A stretch of 64,000 nucleotides of DNA from Sipunculus nudus (GCA_026874595.1 CM049306.1:54838019-54902018), one strand, 5' to 3'; shown: positions 11,944-26,169, counted from the stretch's first letter. Notes: generated by a model from the letters alone, not told the origin. A program made the numbers and translations.

Positions 11944-14900
11944 CTAAAGTGTGAAAAATAGTAAATACTACCATAAACGTTTTATATATAATTTAACACT
12001 ATGCTTACCAACCTGTCTCTCATGTTCCCTAATTTTCAGTATGGATTATTGTTTCAGTCTGTAACTTAAGGATATGTGCCTTTCCAGTCAATCTCCATTT
12101 GTGATATTCTGGTAAATTACAATAAACCACAGAAAACCAGTACCAGCATTACCAGTACTTCAGAGGTATCATGATGTATGTGGGAATGTAACTTTTAAAT
12201 GGGAAACGTTTTCAGCAATACACAGCATTCCCTTGGGTGAACTTAATTTTTCCCAATATTTCTATCCCTGTCATCAGATGACTAGAACCAAATTAGTTTT
12301 CGGAAAACTTAATATTCAAATACAGATTCAGCTATTTCACTGTGACAATGCTCTTTGTCACTGCACACTGAAGAAGATTAATCAAATAAATCGATTGTAA
12401 CAGCAAAATAGTGAAGGGGGGGGGGGGGGCACAGGCATTTAATTCGATTCCTGATTCTACAATACTTGCTATTGTACTGTGATGTTTCTTATGTTGTGGT
12501 CACATTAGGGACAATTTATAAGATTACTTTTATTCAACACCGTAACCTGCTGGACATGATGACCACCACGGATGGTTATCTAGCTGCTAACCTTACTTCC
12601 TGTTCAGGACAATGAAATTATTTTACCCCACATTATACATGTCTTATCAATACTATACAGGAAGTACTGTAGTGGTGATAAACCAGTTATATAATTAAGC
12701 TGTAGCTGTAGAGTGAAGAGAAATCTATTATAAAATAATCTAATGTTAGAAATAAACTGACCAAAGTGTCACCTCATGTGTCTCATTAAACATGTCTAAC
12801 CATTTTAAGTTAGAAATAAATGACACAGCTCGACATTAATTTTTTAATTGTTTGTCCCACAGGGTAAGTTATACCTAGCACTGACTTGTCTTACATAAAT
12901 TTGTAACTCTGGCCAGGTTGCAAAGTGTTTTCAACATCACTGTTTTGCAATTTTTATTGAATATTAGCAATAAACAGATAACTTAGGGTTGAGATGTATT
13001 ACTGATATGTTTGAATGAGACAAACACTTTGGAAATTTTATTGAAATATAAGTAAAGCTTTGTAATGAACCTACTTGTCAAGTCAGGCAAGTATGAGGCG
13101 ACTTATTTTTGCTCTACCACTATTTTTTAAATCATTCACTCATCCAAGGCAAGCAGACAACAATTAATGTTGAGCCCTGAATTACATACATATTTTCCCC
13201 ATGTTAAATAAATGAAATTCAGATGGTACCCCAATACCAAACAGCAAGTTAATTAACAACTTTTAAAATTATTTTTGTTCAGACTTTAAAGGAATCTCTG
13301 TACTCTGGTACATAAATAATACAAATCTTGGACAAGTATTAGTGTAATTAGTTTAGCATGCTAACACTGCTGGGTTGCATGTATTAAAGGTCATATCAAG
13401 TGTTGACCTTTAACCTCTGATCATGGGGGTTAAAACTGAACAGTACACATACTGAAACAGCATCACTTGTAAGCTTGAGCATAATTTAATCACTCAGGGC
13501 CATTCCATCAATGGTATTCAAATATGTACATCAGCTGACCAAGTCACAAGGCCATTCCAGGAGATAGGGTCATGTGATTAAAGTAGGCCGACTGAACTTA
13601 TGCAAATTAAAATATCAGATTAAATGGGCCTGAACCATCAGTCTTGGTCATCATGTGGGGAAAAGCTTAAAATAGTTTCTGTGCCTAAAGACAGATAAAC
13701 AAATACCTTTAATTTTACATTAATTTAAGGGTCATAACTGAAAATTTTTAAGACTGAATGCATAAAATTTCTTTAAAATTGTTTATGAAACCTATTTATT
13801 GTGTCAGCTAAACCATCACATAAGTCATCCTGAAAAGACAAGGCTAGGAGCTGCAGAAAATCAAAGCAAATGTAAACAACAGACACATGGAATATGCTGA
13901 ATGGTCATCAAACTTTATCAGTAAAGTTACCAAATACACAATGATATGACCAAGTCCAATACCCTGTACTAATGAAGTGCCAGTGGAGCAAACAGTCAAC
14001 TTATCAGGCCTAGCTGTGACAGGGGGATTTGATGTTAATACTAAGGTTAGAGTTAATAAGACATCTGTTGATCAAATGCAGTCGTGTAAAAGACAAACAT
14101 AGAACATAATTCAACTTTTCCTTGAAAATATTTGTTTAAAAAATTATTGTTGGTTTTTCTGTAAAAGACTACCCTTACCCATATGCCAAGGGTTAAAGTT
14201 CTGTCTCCAACTTCAATCCGTTTGGCTCCAAAGGCTGCACCTATTGTCTGCAATTTGACAATAATATAATACTTAGAAATAATCTTACAACCCTTCAAAG
14301 TTCTAAGTGTTATACACAGGCCTGTTAATTTATACACTCTGACACTACTTTCACAAGCTGCTACTAAGGATAAGTCTTTTAGGTAATCAGAAGCTGTTGA
14401 GAGATAAAAATAACATTACTGACAATATCTGACCCTAAATTTAATATACAAATCTTTATATTTTACAATTTCATCTAACTATATACATATATACATTTTC
14501 TATGTTTGGTAAAACCATGTATTTTCTCATACTGATGGACAAAAACAAATGTGTCACATATATGAGAAATAAGAACACCTGCATCATGGTCACCAGGATA
14601 CCGGATGTTGACCTGTGTTTTTGTGTGATAAATCGCTGAAAGATATATTATCAGTGATTACTTACATGAAGTACCGGTATTAATAAAGATGCCTATTCAC
14701 CTACCTTTTGAAAAAGAATTTTTGTGATTTCTGGCTTCCTCTGTGTACATATATTAATGATCTAAGGGTAATTCTGGTTATAAAAAAGGTTCATTTAAGG
14801 CCTTTCATGAAGATTGTATTAACTTGTTTATCAACAACATGCTTGTAAGCACAGCAATGTTGACAAATGGGTAAAACATTTGACCTAAGATGGTACTATG

Positions 14901-17191
14901 CATTAACATAATTAATTATGTTGACAATACAAATTTATTATATATAATATATCTAAAATTTTCCACCCCGCTGTCACATAACTTGTGATTTCACAAATAA
15001 AGGCACTATACCTCTGTCCTCACATAATTTCTTTTTAATTCTTGCCATTCTGCTCCAAGTAGAATGTATAAAATGTCTCTGTTGTCCATTCTACCCAAAT
15101 TGAATCTTAGTTCATACCCTATTACCTCTACCATATTTCAACACAATTGTATTCTCAAATTAACCAAGCTCTGCTGCCAGATGCCCTTGTTGAATTTGTT
15201 TTATTTTGGCAGGCCGCCATATATTATGATTATGAACACACTGATATAAACACAACAAACTATGTGAGGTGATATCAATATTTTCTGGCCTATTTTTATA
15301 AGAGCTCTGAGGGATTACCTTGAGTTTATAAAGGTCAGATAGGTGACTGAGCCCCTTTGAATAAGCAATGATATTTACACATGGCCTAACCATCATTTGA
15401 AAATAATAACAATATTTTATTATTAATATGAATTTACTCATAAACAATTAATGCCATTATTAACACTGAAATAATATCAACATTAACAAACAAAATTAAT
15501 TAATTTTTATTTGAGAAAAGTTAAGTATATCTGCCGTCAGATTTGCTTATGCAGCACCAGTACATGATGGCCACCATGCAAGGTCTGAGTTAATAAATCT
15601 TTTGAGATATGATTCATTGGTCAGTGACCAAGGAGAGACAATAATATTCAAAGTGAATCATCATTGGACATTAGTATCTGATCCCTATGTTTGTAGCTCA
15701 GAAAGAATTCAGCAATTATATTAAAGCTGATTGCTGAATATGTCATTTACAAAGATGTCATCATTCTGATAATCTGACATTGGAAATATTCAATAGAAAT
15801 TACATGTTGATCAGGCAGGCGGTGTGGTCTATGATATGATGACTCATCATTGTCAATGACATTGATGAGTGAAATATCCTATTTTACTAGCATTAGAATT
15901 TGAACCCTATTTTAAACAATGTCTGATCCAAAAGGACAAGTATTTAAGTATTTTATATACTTAAAAGTGGAGCCATGGAATCTGTTCTCACAGCTATCTG
16001 TCTATTAATTACACATCCAAATACTGGGATGCAAAGGCTGGGATGGATTAACACGTACAAGTTCGCTAGGAGCGTTGCGGTTCAGAGATCGCACACATGC
16101 AGTAATCTGTTGACCCAATTCAGGACATCAGCCTCGACAGCGATGTCGCGATCTGGTCAAAAATGCTTAAAAAGCTGGTAGCTCCTGTATTTAAATGTTC
16201 CTTGATGTCTCCCTTCATCTTCTTTTTCCATGACCGTTGCATATATGAATTAACCGTGCAGGGTCATTTTCGACCATCAACGCTCACGCATGGATATCTG
16301 GGCGTGCGGATATTTGGTGAGCAGATATTTGGGAAGCGAATAACTGGGAAGCGGATATCCAGGCCTGAACCTCACATTTGCCCAGTTCCTTAACTGTTTA
16401 TAATTAAAAGTAAAACTGATAAAGTCTAACTTGGTGTTAAGGTGCTTCATTATTACATGCACAAGTTTCAATCAGACTGACCTGTCAGTGTCTTTAATAC
16501 AAATACCCTGATATACAACAGATGATGGTATCCATGATTTACAGTTTTGTAATAGTACATTTGTGGTAGTTTTATTGCCAGTTTATACCGACTGTTATCA
16601 AAGCATAGCCAAAGTGAATGATCATCATTCCCCACTTGTCCTTCCTTCAGTATTTCAGATGATCAACTAATACTTGATCCAGTCTACTGAATATATAGAT
16701 AAACACGTGTTTGGTTGGTTATTGCATATTGATTGTTTATTGAGTAATCAGATAAATAACACTCAATGGTTTCCTGTACAGTCCCTGGTGACCAGTTGTC
16801 TCTTAGCTTTCTATGCCTGTTGCTAACCACTGAATATTGAAATAAGATTAACTTTAGACACCTCTTACCTTGAAACTCACCCTACTTTGAAAGATGCTGA
16901 ACAATTAAGGACCCTGTGCATTCCAATGGGAAATAATAGCATTTCTAGGTATATTTGGAATCCTGGTAGAGATTCAAAATAAGGGTGTTGCAAAGTCCAA
17001 TATATTAATACTATGATCATATAATAATGGTTATAATTATATAGTTTAAGTTATTATAATACAAAATAACTTACGTTTTGATAACCGTCTCCTAGAAACC
17101 GGTCATGGAGGTATCTATCTACCAGACTTGTTTTTCCTCCATATTCTTTGCCTAGCAGCACTATTTTCATATCCACACGATTCCCACTCAT
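11797..17191 (-). CDS. RAB24: RAB24-type atypical Rab GTPase, N-terminal 111 codons (3 exons), 3' part missing
   Basis: Coding exons in transcript order are 17191-17075, 14247-14179 and 11943-11797 (39, 23 and 49 codons). All junctions are phase 0 and all donors are GTAAG-type. The product is a Ras-superfamily GTPase N-terminal half: P-loop GKEYGGKT (residues 14-21), switch I TIGAAF (40-45), then [18 protein letters not shown] (63-80), CYDLTD and [11 protein letters not shown] (to 111). Most Rabs read DTAGQE; serine at 67 instead of the catalytic glutamine is the RAB24 signature and, from family knowledge, goes with low GTPase activity and a mostly GTP-bound state. RAB24 acts on late autophagic compartments. 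The start ATG has A at -3. The TKxD guanine-binding motif, SAK motif and C-terminal cysteines were not found in 1-11796, so the last exons probably lie left of the window. Identity is very likely. A pseudogene is unlikely because every splice site and frame is intact. Confidence 0.92.
11944..14178. other. RAB24 intron 2
   Basis: 2.2-kb GT-AG intron. Contains a poly-G run at about 12417-12430. Nothing else recognised. Confidence 0.8.
14179..14247 (-). CDS. RAB24: RAB24 coding exon 2
   Basis: Residues 40-62. [16 protein letters not shown] holds switch I with its conserved threonine (T40), and the exon ends in TLGIW. The acceptor is a TTGCAG at the right edge and the donor reads GTAAGG. The exon is 69 bp, phase 0 on both sides. 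Confidence 0.93.
14248..17074. other. RAB24 intron 1
   Basis: 2.8-kb GT-AG intron. Holds a degenerate tandem repeat at about 16285-16365. Otherwise AT-rich without recognised features. Confidence 0.8.
16285..16365. repeat. Degenerate 15-17 bp tandem repeat
   Basis: Four to five diverged copies around GCGGATATTTGGGAA, more CpG-rich than the surrounding intron. Confidence 0.55.
17075..17191 (-). CDS. RAB24: RAB24 coding exon 1
   Basis: Starts at the ATG on the minus strand at 17191 and encodes residues 1-39, with the P-loop GKEYGGKTS and the segment DRYLHDRF, ending YQN. Donor GTAAGT is at 17074-17069. Confidence 0.93.
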
Positions 17192-18430
17192 GGTTGATAT
17201 CAGTCAGTTCTCTCCCAGCACTTTATAAAGTATATACACCTCCTATTTACAAAATATTATCTCCAATTGGTTTATGCACATAGTGAGTTTATATCTCCAC
17301 TATGTGGTCCACATATCTCCAGTCCTCTGCACTTTGTCATCCATGTTTCTTAAGTATTATGCGACTGGCCAAGAAATAACTTTCTGTATTTTGATGCTGA
17401 TTTCACCTGGAACGTAAAGACATTATATCATGTAGGATATATTGTATAACATGTAGGAAAAAAAGCATATACTGAAAATGGGTGACAGGAAAGCTGCCGG
17501 ACCAAATAGGCTACTGGAATCAGTGTGATCCATTAAGAGAACTTGGATTTTACCAATTAAAAAAAACATTCTCTAGTTACATAATAATCAGCTGTACCAA
17601 GCATGTGCATGTTTTTTCATAAATTAAGTTCATATCCTCTATACTCCGTTCCACGAACCATGGTCCTCAGTGGATTTCAAATCAAACTTACATTCAAAGA
17701 GTATTTAAAAGTATCATTGCATATACAAACTCTCCTCAGATTCTCCATCTCTCCGCAGATTCTCCGCGTTTTAAACAGACCCATCCCATATGTAACAACT
17801 TTTGCAAAATGATACCCGTTGTTGTAAAGACTAAAGCATACAAAAAGTTTGAAGTGAATTGGGTCTATTGTCACTACTAGTATTACAGAGAAATTATGAC
17901 ACCACAAAGATGCAACTTTTTTTTACTCAGTACCTTTAGTTTTACAACTGGCCTTGTCATTAAATTGTCTCACCTTTTAGTTTTAGCTGTTCTCAAATTC
18001 TGCATCCAGTTATAAGTTACACTCACATGAACACATTCAAACAGATGTGTCATACCTGTTTTGCAGTCATAACAAAGTGAACACAATACATTGTTATACA
18101 AGTTACATGATGACAGGACACTTGACAGCGTCACACATCAAATAAACACTGTCATCAACTGACTATTGAACACTGTATTGATTAACCACTGATAACATGG
18201 TTACATAAGACACTTGGGAATGAAAACTTACGGTGAGCTATTTTTGGAGTCCACGCAACGTTCTCACAGAGTTTCTCATATGCGCCAACCAAATACGTTC
18301 CTTAGTTTTGGGCACATCCCCTTCCTAAATACACAGAATAAAACAAGCCTGATTATCCTATATTATCGCCCAGTGACAAATTAGACTGGTCCCGATCTTA
18401 TATTTTGTACACAGGCGGAAGTACTGTGAG
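17192..18430 (-). promoter_or_regulatory. Candidate RAB24 5' untranslated exons and promoter
   Basis: On the minus strand a good acceptor (pyrimidines then TTCCAG) at about 17407 would extend the ATG exon upstream as 5' UTR. A strong donor CACC|GTAAGT at 18231 could close a noncoding first exon spanning roughly 18232-18420. Near the expected transcription start is an ETS-like GGCGGAAGT (18414-18422), and about 50 bp further on a YY1-like core sits in GCGCCATCTG. If the 17406 acceptor is used, the leader holds a short upstream ORF of about 14 codons. This is inferred from splice-like motifs only. Confidence 0.35.
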
Positions 18431-21400
18431 TGGACTGGCCCCCTGCTAAAATTAATTTCGTTAACCAAGAGCGCCATCTGAAGGCCAAATTTAATATGGT
18501 CACTTCGTGATGATTCCCAATGGAATATTTAATTTCTAGTGCAATGTAACTCTGAAAATGTTACTACTAGTTTGGTTTTGAATTAGCTTATAAGCCCGCA
18601 TTCTTATTTTCATTTACATTCTGAAATAAATTTAAATATACGTCATTCTCGTTTTTTAGTCCCCCAGGGGGCCTAACCGCGTGGACCCGCATGCATGTTT
18701 CCCGGGATTTTATATACTGGTATGTTGTTCGACGGTTGTCTTATATTTATATAACATCATTCAGCTGAGCATGTTGTATTTGTGGAAAAGGGACATTTCC
18801 CCTCAAATAGACCTATACTTTGAACGATTACACTGGGAGTTTTTTTAAAGAAATGCATATTTACCATGGAAAGTCTGAACACATTTTGCTTTATCTGCGG
18901 CGAACCTAGCCTCATTGCCGCCCGGGGCGGTCTAAGATATCGCCTCCTCTCTTGCAAAACATCACAAAACTGGTCAGCATATAGAATCATGTGACGTCTA
19001 ATTTCTCTGTTATGGGCTTTTAGTTTGCAACAACGTCATTATATGGATGAATTCATTAGCAGGCAATTCCTTCGCAACACATAAAAAGGAGTCATCTCTT
19101 TGCTAATTTTAATCAAAAGATCTCTCTAATTTCAAGCAAGTATGTTTCATTGTTAAGTGCTCAGAAAAAAATAAATTACTATAGCGAAAACATATACTGT
19201 ATGATACACATGTAATGTTGTAACTTAATTTTTCATGTAAACTAGATTCATGATTAGCTTAAACTCAACAGAGAAAAAACTTCATTTGGTGATACTATTC
19301 AATTCTCAAAGCATATAAATACCTTCAAGGCTTGTCACTTCTATATCTCCACCATTTGTTATCGCATATGACAGCAGCTTCACTTAATAGAGCCCTGTGA
19401 TATGCATGGTACTGCAGCAAGCAAGGCACCTATACTTTAGCATTAACCCAAAACGCGTAATTTCATGAGTTTTATGTAGGCAGTGCAGTTTAATGTTTTC
19501 AGATTAAAAAAAAAATCCAATGTTTGGACATTTTTTCTTCAATTACAGTATCCTCAAAATTAATTTTCATTTAGAATAAGAAATTATGTTTCTGCACTTT
19601 GCGATTTTTTATTTGTGAGCCTATTATTATTTGTTATTCAATTAAGTATTTGAATAAATTTCAATAATTGTATCATTGAAATATATATCATATATATATT
19701 TTATGAAATGATTTATTCAACCTTCACATACAACAATTGTCTGTAGGTAGTAGATCATTAAATATTTCATAGCAGTAAGACAATATATCTTTATTTCAGT
19801 TTTGAACTATAAGAGTTATACCGATACTTGATACATATGTTGAATGTGACATAGCTCCCGGGGGATTCATCCCGCCGAACATTTATAATAGATTTATATT
19901 TGAAATGCGACCTAAAGATAAAATAACTTCTACATAGGTCTGAGTGAAAGATTATTATTATCCCTTAAGCGAACAAACTATTTTAGCGACTAAAATGACC
20001 GTGTGGGGTCATTTAAAACCCCAATACATTTTTCACATAAAAAAAAATATTTTAACGGTTCTTTTTACGATGATCCCACCAATGCTTGTACTGTTCTCCA
20101 TACTTGACATTCTATGGCGTTCTATTGGCAATCAACTATCTTTTTAATTCATATTTAACCAAAAAAGAGTAAAAAGACACAAAAACCTTTCATTTATTTT
20201 GACTGTCATTCCATTTTTCTTCCCCAAAACCTGATTGTTTTTGTTGAAATGAGAATTAGGGAGACAATTTTTGGGGAGTATTTGGGTTTTGTTTAATTGA
20301 ATTAATTATAACATTATGCTAGTATTATATGCATTTGATCACCTAAATATTAAGAACAAATTACCCCACAGTCGCCTTTTCAAGGGGTAATGTGTTCCTG
20401 CATCCCAGCTCAGATCTATATTTCATGACTGACGTGGTAGGTTGGGATGCAGACTGATAAAAGCAGTATGTCTCTAAAGTTACCAACTTATCATTTATAC
20501 AGTGATCAGAACCCGGCAAATATGGTAAAGTTTAGGTAAATTAACACCACCTAACATAAATATTGTCCCAATATCTTTGAAAGCAACAAGATTGCAAAAG
20601 GTTTGCCTGTCTGCTATGGTAACTTTGCTGTCAATTCACCTGCATGTACCCTAGGATATATCGGAACCTCCTGGATATTCTGGTCAATGTTTTTATGAAA
20701 ACTGGTCATCTATCTGTTCTAGACTAAACAGAATGTTGTGGTTCATAGTAGATTTTACAGAACCATACAAAAATACAGATATTATAAACAATTGCTTCGA
20801 TCTAAGTAACGTCAACTGATTTACTCGCTTGTATTTTGTTCTTATGTTGATTGTTATTCAACTCTCCACGTTTTGCCTGACTAAAGAGGCGTTACTGCAT
20901 CCAAGAATAAGATCCCCGATGCGCTACGAATTGCACATTTTTCTGCCTTCTGAGATCTTTGTCGAAGTTCTCTGTTATTCGTACCACTATTGGCGAAGCA
21001 TGAGTGAGCGTAGATTTTTTTGAGTCGACTCAAAACTGTTTTGCCGCCGCTACGAATTGTCAAATTTCATAGGTCATATGTAACTCTTCGAAGCCCGCGG
21101 TAGATACTTCATGGCAGATTGTTATCTTTTCGTAAAAATATACGTTATAAAAAAATATACAAATCGCGAAACTGTGTCGGTGATTAACCAATACGTATCA
21201 CTACGTAAACGCCACGAACTACATGTACTACGAATCTATAAGAACTGGCTGCGATTCAACCCACAAATACCTAGTTAGTACCTTAGAATAATTCCGAAAT
21301 AGCTCAGAATCATTAAAAGGTACTACAAAATAACACAAAGTACCAACGCTTAAACCAGAAGTACATACGATTCAGTTATGACGTATAAAGAAGGTTCTAC

Positions 21401-23154
21401 CTTACAGCTACAAAACTTCTACCAAGCGTATAACGAAATAAAAACTATAATAGCGTTTTTCTTAATGTATGAACTAGAATGGATGCATGCCTTTACCATG
21501 CGGGGGTTCCTATTGTGGTATTTTCCCTTACTAGTGCTTGCATTATTTCAACTCAGAACTAAGAGTACACGTTTCAGAAACGCTTTGCGAACATTGAAAT
21601 CCCGGTGCTTTTAGTTTGAAATAAAATTCTGATGAGCACAAGCCATATTGCAGACAACCACTTGACACAGTCACTTCGAGGTGCTCCATGGTAGATTGAC
21701 GGTGGCCTGAATAAATGGCCAGGCCACAAAGCGCGTGTATGGAGCTGGACCTTGTCTGCATTCACTTATTTTTTGCCTACATTCTTAGGTTCATACCTGC
21801 ATTTGTGAGTATTCCTTGATGACGCTCCCGAAACAGGAGAATTTGCTGGGTGTACACCCGAAATGCCCATTCCTGAAGCGGCCTGAAAATGTCATGAGAT
21901 TCCGTCTTTGTGGACAAACACACACAGAAGCATACACGCACAAAAAAAATCCCCACACACCCTCGCTCTTACAGCGCCATCTTAATACCATTACGGGTCC
22001 CTGGGCAAAACACATAGGCTTGGGCTCCCTACACACAACTAATCGGACACTGCTCAAAGTATACAGGTATACCATACCCCAATTCAATTTTTCTAAGCTC
22101 CTTTGTGCGACTGTTTTAAAAATTAAAAGACCTGTTCAGACTGTACAATACCTTAAAATTCTTAAAACACATAACATTTGAAGCACAAAGAAGATTTTTC
22201 AGTTAGTAGTACACTTTTTATAGCTATAGTTCTCGGTGACATCGCGAGTCCGCAGTCCTTACAGGGATATACACATAATTTATAGTCTGTCAGAAATTAC
22301 ACTTTACCATATAGCGTTTAAAAATTAAACTGTTAACCACTTAAATAACTGGTTATACACAAGCCCATTCCCTGATGATTAACTGCTTTAGAAACAAACC
22401 CGTATACTCATTGAATATTCATGTGCACCCACATATGTTAGAATATCATCTGTATAATGGAAAATGTGCTTATCACCGAGACAACCGCAGTTACCACTGA
22501 CAAATGACAGTAAATGAGTCCATTTAATTATCATAATTTATTTATTGTTACAATTAAATGATCTATCACAGGTCAAGCAAGTTCTGCCCTTTTACAGAGT
22601 TATCAAGAGCTCCTGTAAAACGAGACGGCTGCTATGTACGTAGAGTGAACACATATTTTCTTTCGGGTTTCAAAAAATCAATGTAAAGTTGAGTGCATAT
22701 GGCCCCCTTTAACCCTTGGGGGCCCTTTGCCAGGTTCCCAGTGTGCTGATGCTTTAAGACGGCCCTGCACACACACACACACACACTCACACACACACAC
22801 AGAGGACTCACGCACAGATAATGGGGCATTCACACAATGATTCCGGACTTTAGCAGTCAGTATATATTATTTACAAATGCCTGTATGTAAATGTGACACA
22901 ACATTTGTAAATGTGGAAGCATATGAGCATTGTCTGCCTTGGTGTGAAAATTAAAGTATTGGTATAGTATTGGTATTGAAAAGGTTATTTTTTTTTATAA
23001 AAAAATAGATAAAAATACACCCTGAGGTAACACAGCCATGATCCCTGGTACATCCACGAAAACATGGGCTCCTCTGGCACTTACACTCCTTTTGCCACTT
23101 TAACACACTCAGCATAGGACATTCACACCTACATTCGTAATATATTATTTTAAT
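18431..23154. other. Intergenic DNA upstream of RAB24, no gene recognised
   Basis: Contains CpG-rich non-coding patches (about 20880-21260), a small inverted repeat around TGCATCCCA/TGGGATGCA at 20399-20452, and a CA microsatellite at 22768-22803. The ORFs here (up to 121 codons) lack splice context or recognisable motifs. Confidence 0.45.
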
Positions 23155-24005
23155 TGTTACGGAACCTTATATCAACAGATCACGTAGTCGTGACGAGCAC
23201 AAATTTGGTAATGGTGATAAAATCAAAATCAGATTCTGTAACACTAGGCAGCGTGAAATGTCTTGGGGAATGAATAAAGAAGTCAGTGTTTTTTTGTTAA
23301 CTAATAATTATAATTTATTCTTAAAAAAATCCTAACATTACAATACACTAAATCAATATAATTACACAGTATAACAACAGTACAACTGTCAAACAATACA
23401 AGTAAAGAAATAAAGTGTACAGTACCTGGATACTTCCACTGTCTCAGCGACAAAAGTCCTTTAAAGCATATAATCCAGATGAACAGTCCACATAAATCTT
23501 CTCTGAGAATAACAGTCCGGTTCAGTCACAAAATCAGTTTGTTGTAATCCAAAAGTAAGTTCTGATAGTGATTCCAAAGGCAAAATGAAGACTATATAAA
23601 ATCCTTCATAAATTTAGAAGAAAAGCTGTAACTGCCGCAATTATAGGAAAAGGTCCATTCTTCTGTGTCCGCTGGAATATTCTCTCCTCTCTCCCGGCTC
23701 TAAAACACAGCCCCTTATTTATAACTTTCACCTCAAGCCGAGAACTTTCCATTTCTCGAACAATCCAAAGAACCTAACATGATACACAGTACACACGCGT
23801 TTCAGGAAACATCTAGAACAACATCGCTGTGTTTCTACATATCAGGGTTCACACGTGAGCCTGCCCGGCTTGGCCAGGCGACAAAGCCCCAGTCTAGAAT
23901 GACCGCTGTGTACATGACCCCACGCGTTGGCCGGGCTATACCGTCATAGCAACGGCCAATGTTAGCGCTGCACATACACATACAATAAAAGAGACTTCTG
24001 TAACA
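23155..24005 (+). mobile_element. Solo LTR of an LTR retrotransposon
   Basis: 851 bp starting TGTTACGGAACC and ending TTCTGTAACA (6-bp inverted ends TGTTAC/GTAACA), flanked by the 4-bp direct repeat TAAT (23151-23154 and 24006-24009). A TATATAAA box lies at 23593-23600 and an AATAAA at 23984-23989, the promoter and polyadenylation layout of an LTR. No internal gag-pol on either side, so it is probably a recombination-derived solo LTR. Ty3-type is the likeliest class from the TGTTACGG start; this is inference. Confidence 0.8.
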
Positions 24006-24009
24006 TAAT

Positions 24010-25730
24010 ATTCTACTGTGAACGTCAGATGAGCAGTGCGTTAATATCCCATGAGCAGATAATATCCTATACGCTCTCGTATAAGCTCATCAATATTTTG
24101 CCGGTGAAATAACGTGAAAAGTATTGTAGTTTAACTGCAAGTGGTGAATACCTTTTTCACTCCTGATTTAAATAGTTTGTTCGAACTTAGCATAGCAACG
24201 TAGTATCTTAATTCGAGAAAATCGCAAGAATGCTTACTGATGGGTAGCTAGTCGTATGTGTTCGGCCGAATTATCATGTTGTTCACAGCAGAAGTTCGGT
24301 GGTTCCTTGTAATTCGTTGTAACTAGCAGTGCCTAGGACACAAACTGCAGATTTATTGTGACAAAATCGTAATAGCTACGTAATGTTATATGACTGATTC
24401 GAAGCAGCATCGTCGGATTTCTTAGTGGCTAATTTCTTGTCATGTGATCAGGGCCAAATCGCGCGGATCTTGGTGAAATTCGATATCTCTCCTGTTAGTA
24501 GTGCATCGAGGGATCAATTCATGGAAATGAAAACGCCGTTTTATCTGTTAGTTTCTATTGCAATCGGCTGAATAAAGTCTACTGTCGCTGGTGTAACAAA
24601 CATTTAAAACACTGACCGGATGATATCACATTGTGTTTATTGAGTTTGGTCAGAGGATTCCTGGTGATGGCTCAATATGTGAAATTTGCTAAGTCTAAGT
24701 CTCTTAATCAAGGTTCTGTGGAAAACATTACAAGATGTGGGTAATAAATGGAAAATTACAACAAAAGCAGAGTAGATAATGTTTAAGGAAAGACATATAT
24801 TTCATGGGGTCATTTGTGACCACATATACCTTTATCAGAATACTTTCCACACCAATACCCCAAGGAGGAAAAAATTGACAAATTCATGGTCGGAAAACTA
24901 TCAAAACGACACAAAGAAATACATGACTGGGGTCATAAATTACCCCACCTGGTCGCTTGAGGGTTATTCACAAAAGACTATGCAGGTCATATTAACATTA
25001 AATTCTACAACCAGTGGTAAAAAAAAAAGAAATTTAGGTAGTACTCGATATATTCAAGATAGAGTAAATGTTTGTATTAAGGAGACAGTTGTAAGAGTGT
25101 GAGGAATCATAAAAAAAAATTGAATTTCAAGTTGTTTCTGTTTAAATTTCATGGAATATTGGGAGTTAAAGAATGGAAATTCTTTATACATTCCAAGGAA
25201 AGAGCTACAGAATTTGTCAAAATATTTTCCGTACAATGTGTAAGACAGAAAGCATCAGCTAGGGGCTAATCTGGGTCAGGGAGATCTTCTGGGAGGCTTT
25301 TCCCCCAGATTTGGGCCCCCATAGGATTTCTGTAAACGTAGACGGCCCTGACATGCATGCCTTTGCATGGCTGGTCAGATTATCGATGGTGTTCTGACAT
25401 TGCAAGACCGCTGATCTTTCAATGAATATATACAACATATCTGTATTTCTTCTTACATAGCTTGCCTATATATAGAGATCTTTCGCAAATCATTCGGTTG
25501 GTTCCATGCACTGCCAAGTTTATAATTCCTGAAAACACATGAAATGGGCCTACAGCTAAATAACATCAAACATTTAGTTTTTAAGACAAATCTTGAAAAA
25601 AAGGAAAATTTGTACTGTTTGAGGAACTCCTTATGCCATTTCATTTTACTATTCCTGAAATGCCGCACCCCAAAATGACGCCCCTGGACCTTACCGATGA
25701 TTGTCAGGTATTCAACGGACTTAATACAGT
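24010..25730. other. DNA between two LTR copies, nothing identified
   Basis: No retroviral gag, protease, reverse transcriptase or integrase motif is visible. A 107-codon ORF at 24779-25102 has no recognisable motif. Paired GGGGTCAT/TACCCC-type motifs occur but cannot be assigned. Confidence 0.4.
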
Positions 25731-25734
25731 TTCA

Positions 25735-26114
25735 TTCCAGTTTCCCTTTGGATTATTACTATTTAGGTGGATTATTGGTGTTAAAGGACTCTTGTTGAGT
25801 TGTGATAGTGGTGGTACCCAGAAATCCAAGTCTAGGTTTCGGACACTCTGGTACTGTTTTATTTTATCTGTACTTTTATTGTTATACTGTGTAATTGTAT
25901 TGATTTAATGTATTGTAATGTTCGGTTTGTTTTAAGAATAAATGATAATTATTTGTTAACGAAAAACCACTGACTTCTATTCAATCCTCTAGACATTTCT
26001 TAATTCATTCCCCAAGACATTTCACGCTGACAGTGTTGCATAATCTGATTTTTTTTCTCCTTACCAAAATTTATGCTCGTCACGACTACGTGATCTGTTG
26101 TTATTAGGTTCCGT

Positions 26115-26118
<4 letters not shown>
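25735..26118 (-). mobile_element. Truncated LTR copy, inverted relative to 23155-24005
   Basis: Read on the minus strand from 26118 it starts TGTTACGGAACCTAATAA and follows the solo LTR (ATCACGTAGTCGTGACGAGC, TGAAATGTCTTGGGGAATGA, ATTACACAGTATAACA) for about 300 bp, then more loosely. The LTR 3' end is missing. Its outer edge abuts a TA tract, so no target duplication can be read. Confidence 0.7.

Positions 26119-26169
<51 letters not shown>

Noticed and set aside
21543-21765. Two overlapping minus-strand ORFs in different frames
   Set aside because: Neither shows motifs. Two frames open over the same segment suggests composition, not coding.
21816-22181. 121-codon plus-strand ORF
   Set aside because: No recognisable motif or splice context. 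It crosses low-complexity CA-rich DNA.
24779-25102. 107-codon ORF between the two LTR copies as a retroelement gene
   Set aside because: No zinc knuckle, protease, reverse transcriptase or integrase motif can be seen, and the LTRs are in opposite orientation.
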